Positions 4,481 to 7,285 of a DNA stretch of 7,285 nucleotides are shown here, in pieces (within the stretch, counting starts at the first letter, position 1; each line of letters starts with the position of its first letter). The stretch spans positions 1 through 7,285 of the forward strand of contig CALKWG010000500.1 of NCBI GenBank assembly GCA_938004315.1, read 5' to 3'. Both the position numbers and the translations under genes were made by a program. The notes under the pieces were generated by a model, which saw nothing but the letters and a program-made list of their open reading frames with translations, was not told the DNA's origin and ran no database searches. The stretch is from an uncultured Spirochaetaceae bacterium (GTDB lineage Bacteria; Spirochaetota; Spirochaetia; Treponematales; UBA12059).

Positions 4481-7285
4481 ATGCGACGACCGCGGACGAG
4501 GCTCGGCCAGAAGATATTCCTCACCTTCGTACTCGTCATCGCCTTGCCGATCACCGGCCTCGCCTCGATGCTGGCCGGGCTCTCGGGGCGTATCGAGGCC
4601 GCGCGCATCGAGGATCGCTTCGGCTACGCCGAGGACCTCGTCTACGGCACCCTCGAAGGCGCATTGCGGGCGGCCGAAAGCCGCCTTAGGCAGCTGACGC
4701 TCGATAGCCGCTTCAGGCGCTCGGTCGCCGACGGCCAGGCGGCCTCCGAAACGCTCGTCATCCTGCTCGGCGAGTACGGCTTGGATTCGCTTACTATAGA
4801 AACCGGGTCCGGCCGCTACGGGGTCGGCAGGCCGGCGCCTGCCGCTTCGGCCGCTTCGGCCGCCGCCGATCCTATCGCGGCGGCGATCTCCGGACGCTAC
4901 GGCGCCTCCGTAGACCGGGACGGCGTCAGCCTCTACGCCGGCTTCGAGTACGCGCCGGGCGCCTACGCGGTCGCCAGCCGCCGCGTCGATCGCCCCCAGC
5001 TCGAGGCCATCCTCGGCTCCATAGAAGCCGACCTGGACTTCGTCGCCCTCGGCGCGCCCGGCGCCTACGCCCTCTCCACCAGGCGCGACGGCTTCGGCCA
5101 GAGCCTTTCGGGTCAAGTTCGGCCGGAGCTGCGCGAAGAGCCGACGGCTACGCTGACGAAAGCCCTTGATCTGCCGCCTCCCTTAGCCGGAGCCTACGAG
5201 GCAACGACGACCCTGAGGAGGCCGCCTCCGGCGGTATCCGAGGCCGGCGCCTATATCATCGCCTTCGCCGTCGCCGCCCTGCTGCTCGCCGGCGCGGCGA
5301 GCGTCATCCTCTCGCGGCAGATCGCCCTGCCCTTGGGCGAGCTCCTCTCGGCCGCTAGGGCCCTCGCGCGTGAGCCGGCCGGGCGCGAGCTTCCGCCGCC
5401 GCTACCGGTGCGCGCCAGCGACGAACTCGGCGAATTAGCCGCCGCCTTCAACGCCATGGCGGCCGAGACCGCCTCGGCCCACGCCGACCTACGGCGACGC
5501 AACGCCAGCTTAAAGCAGCTCGCCGACCTCAAGGACGAATTCCTGAACGCCAGCTCGACCGAGCTGCGCGCCCCGGTGAACGAGATCGCGGCGCTCGCCG
5601 ATTCGCTCCTCGCCTTGGAGGGCTTGGGCGACGACGAGCGCCGAACGGCCGCCCTGGTCGCCGCCAAGGCGAAGCGGCTCTACGCCATGATAGCCGACCT
5701 CCTCGACTATTCCAGGCTTCAGCACGGCGACGTACGCATCTCACCGCGTCCCTGCGAGCTCAAGGCCATCGTCGACCTCGTCATGCGTTACGCCTCCGTG
5801 ATGAAGGCCGAGTCCGTGCAGTTTCTCAATCTCGTCGAACCCGGCCTGTACCTTATGGCCGACCCGATACGTACCGAGCAGATCCTCTATAACCTGGTCG
5901 AACGATCGGCCCGCGCGACGACGAAAGGTACGGTCGCCGTGCGCTGCGAGCGCCTAGGCGATGCGGCGAAGATACTCATCTCCGACACCGGGGCTGCCCT
6001 CTCCGCCGCCGAGTTCGAGCGGGCCTACGAGCCGGCGCCCCCGGGAGCCAGGAGGGGCGGGCCGGCCGGCCTCGAGCTTCCCATCGCCAAACGGCTCGTC
6101 GAGCTGCACGGATCGGAGCTACGCGACGAGAGCGTACCGGGCGGCGAGACGATCCTCTCGTTCACGCTGCCGATCGCCGCCCCCGCGGCCCCGAACGTGG
6201 ACCGCTCGGATACGGGCGCCGGGTCGTCTACCGTCGACGAAGAAATCGACGAGCTAGCTCCGGTCGAGGACGACGCGCCGACCGAGGCGGCCCCGGCCAA
6301 GCCTTTTTCGCTGATCGTCGTCGACGAGGACCCGGTGATGCCGCGCATCCTTATGAACGGCCTGCGGCCGGAGTTCGAGCTTCGCTGGGCCCGGGACGCC
6401 TCGTCCGCGCTCGGGCTCTTGGGTGCGGAGGGGCGGCTCCCCGACTTGATGCTCATCGCGGCCATGCTACCCGGCCTCTCGGGCTATGAGCTCGCCCAAA
6501 GCTTGCGAAAAGACCATGGGCCGGCCGCCCTGCCCATCGTCATCATGACCGAACGCTCCCGGGGAGGCGACGCGAGGGAGGCGTTCGCCGCCGGCGCGAA
6601 CGACGTTATAGCCAAGCCGGTCTCGCTCATCGAGCTCAAATCTAGGCTCAGGCTCCTCGCGGATCGCTATCGCCTTGAGGCGGCGCTCGATCGATCGACG
6701 GCGAGCGAATTCTATCGCGGGCTCGGGCTCGCGGGACCGCTCGAAGCGCGTCCCGGCGACGCCAAACCCTGCGTCGCCGCCCTGCTCGCCGTCCGTTTCG
6801 TCTTTAGCGCGCCAGGCGCCGCCCGAGGGTTCGAATACGAGGCGGCGAGCTTGAACGAGCTCTACGCGCGCCTCGACGCCGCCGTACGCCGTCGTCACGG
6901 CTACATAGAATCGTTCTCTGAACGGGAAGCCCTCGCCGCCTTTACCGGGCCGGCGTCGGAGGCTATGGACGCGGCGCGCGAAGCCCTAGCCGAGCTCGGT
7001 CCGGCCGGCGCGCGGGAGGGGGCTGACCGCGGCCCTCGCCTCTACGCGGGCCTGCACCGCGGTCCGGCGCTAGCGGGCTGGCTCGGCAACGAACGGCGCC
7101 TGCAGCTACATCTAATATCGAACGCGTCGGCCGGGGCCTTCGCCCTGGCCCGCCGAGCTACGGAGCTCGGGCGCCCGATCCTGGCGTCGGCGGAGGCGAT
7201 AGAAGCCATGCCCGGCGGGCCCTGGCGTTTTAAGTATCTGGGAACCGACGACCTGGCGCCGGAGGGCGTGAAGGCGTATGCGGCG
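4481..7285 (+). CDS. Membrane pseudo-kinase/receiver/cyclase fusion (partial, open at right edge)
   Basis: 935 codons without a stop run to the window edge. The protein starts with a basic N-terminus and TM1 (about 11-33), followed by an extracytoplasmic region (34-254), TM2 (about 256-277), HAMP (279-333), a short coiled coil (330-352), a HisKA/HATPase-like module (345-565), an acidic linker (574-608, rich in Asp, Glu, Ala and Pro), a receiver-like domain (608-727) and a class III cyclase-like domain (763-935). The layout is that of a hybrid sensor kinase with a cyclase output, but the catalytic residues of all three modules are substituted (see the domain entries). The frame is clean and codon use resembles its neighbours, which argues against decay. 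The cyclase-like fold appears nearly complete, so few residues are likely missing. The gene follows the nucleotidase-like gene by six bases and must share its transcript. It is probably an inner-membrane scaffold or ligand-responsive signalling protein without classical enzymatic activity (inference). Confidence 0.9.
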   Translation, partial: MRRPRTRLGQKIFLTFVLVIALPITGLASMLAGLSGRIEAARIEDRFGYAEDLVYGTLEGALRAAESRLRQLTLDSRFRRSVADGQAASETLVILLGEYGLDSLTIETGSGRYGVGRPAPAASAASAAADPIAAAISGRYGASVDRDGVSLYAGFEYAPGAYAVASRRVDRPQLEAILGSIEADLDFVALGAPGAYALSTRRDGFGQSLSGQVRPELREEPTATLTKALDLPPPLAGAYEATTTLRRPPPAVSEAGAYIIAFAVAALLLAGAASVILSRQIALPLGELLSAARALAREPAGRELPPPLPVRASDELGELAAAFNAMAAETASAHADLRRRNASLKQLADLKDEFLNASSTELRAPVNEIAALADSLLALEGLGDDERRTAALVAAKAKRLYAMIADLLDYSRLQHGDVRISPRPCELKAIVDLVMRYASVMKAESVQFLNLVEPGLYLMADPIRTEQILYNLVERSARATTKGTVAVRCERLGDAAKILISDTGAALSAAEFERAYEPAPPGARRGGPAGLELPIAKRLVELHGSELRDESVPGGETILSFTLPIAAPAAPNVDRSDTGAGSSTVDEEIDELAPVEDDAPTEAAPAKPFSLIVVDEDPVMPRILMNGLRPEFELRWARDASSALGLLGAEGRLPDLMLIAAMLPGLSGYELAQSLRKDHGPAALPIVIMTERSRGGDAREAFAAGANDVIAKPVSLIELKSRLRLLADRYRLEAALDRSTASEFYRGLGLAGPLEARPGDAKPCVAALLAVRFVFSAPGAARGFEYEAASLNELYARLDAAVRRRHGYIESFSEREALAAFTGPASEAMDAAREALAELGPAGAREGADRGPRLYAGLHRGPALAGWLGNERRLQLHLISNASAGAFALARRATELGRPILASAEAIEAMPGGPWRFKYLGTDDLAPEGVKAYAA
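4577..5242 (+). other. Extracytoplasmic sensor region of the fusion protein
   Basis: Residues 33-254 lie between two hydrophobic helices. They begin with a long amphipathic helix (about 40-80), followed by alternating strand-like segments such as LDSLTIETGSGRYGVG and LDFVALGAPGAYALSTRRDG. These resemble the two PAS-like halves of Cache sensor domains. An Ala/Ser-rich loop (121-131) separates the two parts. No ligand motif is recognised; the Cache assignment is by pattern only. It lies on the same side of the membrane as the predicted nucleotidase-like lipoprotein. Confidence 0.5.
5315..5479 (+). other. HAMP linker domain
   Basis: Residues 279-333 directly follow TM2 and carry the HAMP features: a Pro in the first helix (RQIALPLGELLSAARALA) and the DELGELAAAFNAMAAE second helix with its conserved Glu. 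A HAMP domain passes conformational change from the sensor to cytoplasmic domains and would still be useful if those domains act by binding rather than catalysis. Confidence 0.85.
5513..6175 (+). other. Degenerate HisKA/HATPase module
   Basis: Residues 345-565. The H-box reads KDEFLNASSTELRAPVNEI, so the phosphorylatable His of FLANMSHELRTPLN is Thr360. The N-box reads RTEQILYNLVERSARATTKG, with Arg475 where the Mg-binding Asn is expected. The G1 box keeps SDTG (501-504) but continues AAL instead of IGI. The G2 box reads GPAGLELPIAKRLVELHG, with Glu532 in place of a conserved Gly. The fold, including the KRLVELHG helix, is well preserved. Autophosphorylation is not expected, and ATP binding is doubtful. 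Confidence 0.85.
6302..6661 (+). other. Receiver-like domain lacking the phospho-accepting Asp
   Basis: Residues 608-727. The acidic pocket (VVDEDP, 613-618), the switch Thr (VIMT, Thr690) and the Lys of AKP (Lys712) are all present. The site normally written LLDVMMPG reads LIAAMLPG, placing Ala660 (codon 6458-6460) at the phosphoacceptor. The rest of the domain is ordinary, so the loss is specific to the phosphorylation site. Confidence 0.88.
6767..7285 (+). other. Degenerate class III adenylate/guanylate cyclase-like domain
   Basis: Residues 763-935 follow the class III cyclase pattern, most clearly GLHRGPALAGWLGNERR (857-873; family G-IHTGEVVVGNIGSERR) and the closing FKYLGTDDLAPEGVKAY. 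The first metal Asp (FADIRGFT) is Val771. The second (KFIGDA) is Arg815, with Ser811 for the base-contacting Lys. The VIGDTVNLAAR motif reads LISNASAGAFA, so the catalytic Asn is Ala884 and the Arg is Ala888. cAMP or cGMP synthesis is not expected. A dimerisation or ligand-binding role is possible. Confidence 0.78.

Noticed and set aside
4469..5116. Minus-strand open frame of 215 codons
   Set aside because: It lies antisense to the recognisable sensor part of the membrane fusion protein, has no ribosome site or known motif, and has shadow-like composition.
6025..6898. Two minus-strand open frames (6025-6465 and 6467-6898)
   Set aside because: Both are antisense to the HATPase-, receiver- and cyclase-like coding sequence, which shows clear family motifs in the plus frame.
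4481..7285. Functional hybrid histidine kinase with cyclase output
   Set aside because: The domain order fits, but the phospho-His, phospho-Asp, N-box Asn and cyclase metal residues are all substituted, so a standard phosphorelay or cyclic-nucleotide output is not supported.
48..7285. CRISPR array, tRNA, rRNA, insertion sequence or phage genes
   Set aside because: No spaced direct repeats, no cloverleaf or rRNA sequence, no transposase or integrase motifs and no terminal inverted repeats were seen. The only tandem repeat is the in-frame 12-bp run in the lipoprotein gene.

Overview
The window is a high-GC bacterial contig end. It carries four protein genes in two divergent two-gene operons that share one short AT-rich control region at about 2752-2926. 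The first 47 bases are not genomic: they match the Illumina TruSeq read-2/P7 adapter, so real sequence starts near base 48. The organism cannot be named with certainty. The lipoprotein-rich content, the VWA/CsgG-like fusion lipoprotein and the kinase-receiver-cyclase fusion fit a GC-rich spirochaete, probably from a metagenome assembly. That assignment is inference at low to moderate confidence.

The leftward operon (minus strand, 2751 down to 82) encodes a secreted DUF2807/GIN-type repeat protein. Three bases after its stop begins a 652-residue lipoprotein with a Pro/Glu/Thr linker, an Ig-like module, a VWA domain with an intact metal site, and a C-terminal CsgG/FlgO-like domain. Both products look exported and envelope-associated.

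The rightward operon (plus strand, 2927 to the window end) encodes a probable lipoprotein of the UshA/5'-nucleotidase family. Six bases later comes a large membrane protein (at least 935 residues, open at the right edge) with the order TM, extracytoplasmic sensor, TM, HAMP, HisKA/HATPase-like, receiver-like, class III cyclase-like. Read against family motifs, every catalytic domain in this operon has lost its key residues. The nucleotidase lacks all seven metal ligands and both catalytic residues but keeps its C-terminal nucleotide-binding signatures. The kinase has Thr for the phospho-accepting His, the receiver has Ala for the phospho-accepting Asp, and the cyclase lacks both metal Asp residues and the catalytic Asn and Arg. 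Both frames are uninterrupted, so these look like maintained pseudoenzymes rather than decaying genes.

The working hypothesis is that a periplasmic nucleotide-binding (non-hydrolysing) lipoprotein and a transmembrane, non-enzymatic signalling scaffold act together. The promoters of the two operons interlock around a 7-bp inverted repeat, suggesting that the envelope-protein operon and the pseudo-signalling operon are controlled together or exclude one another.
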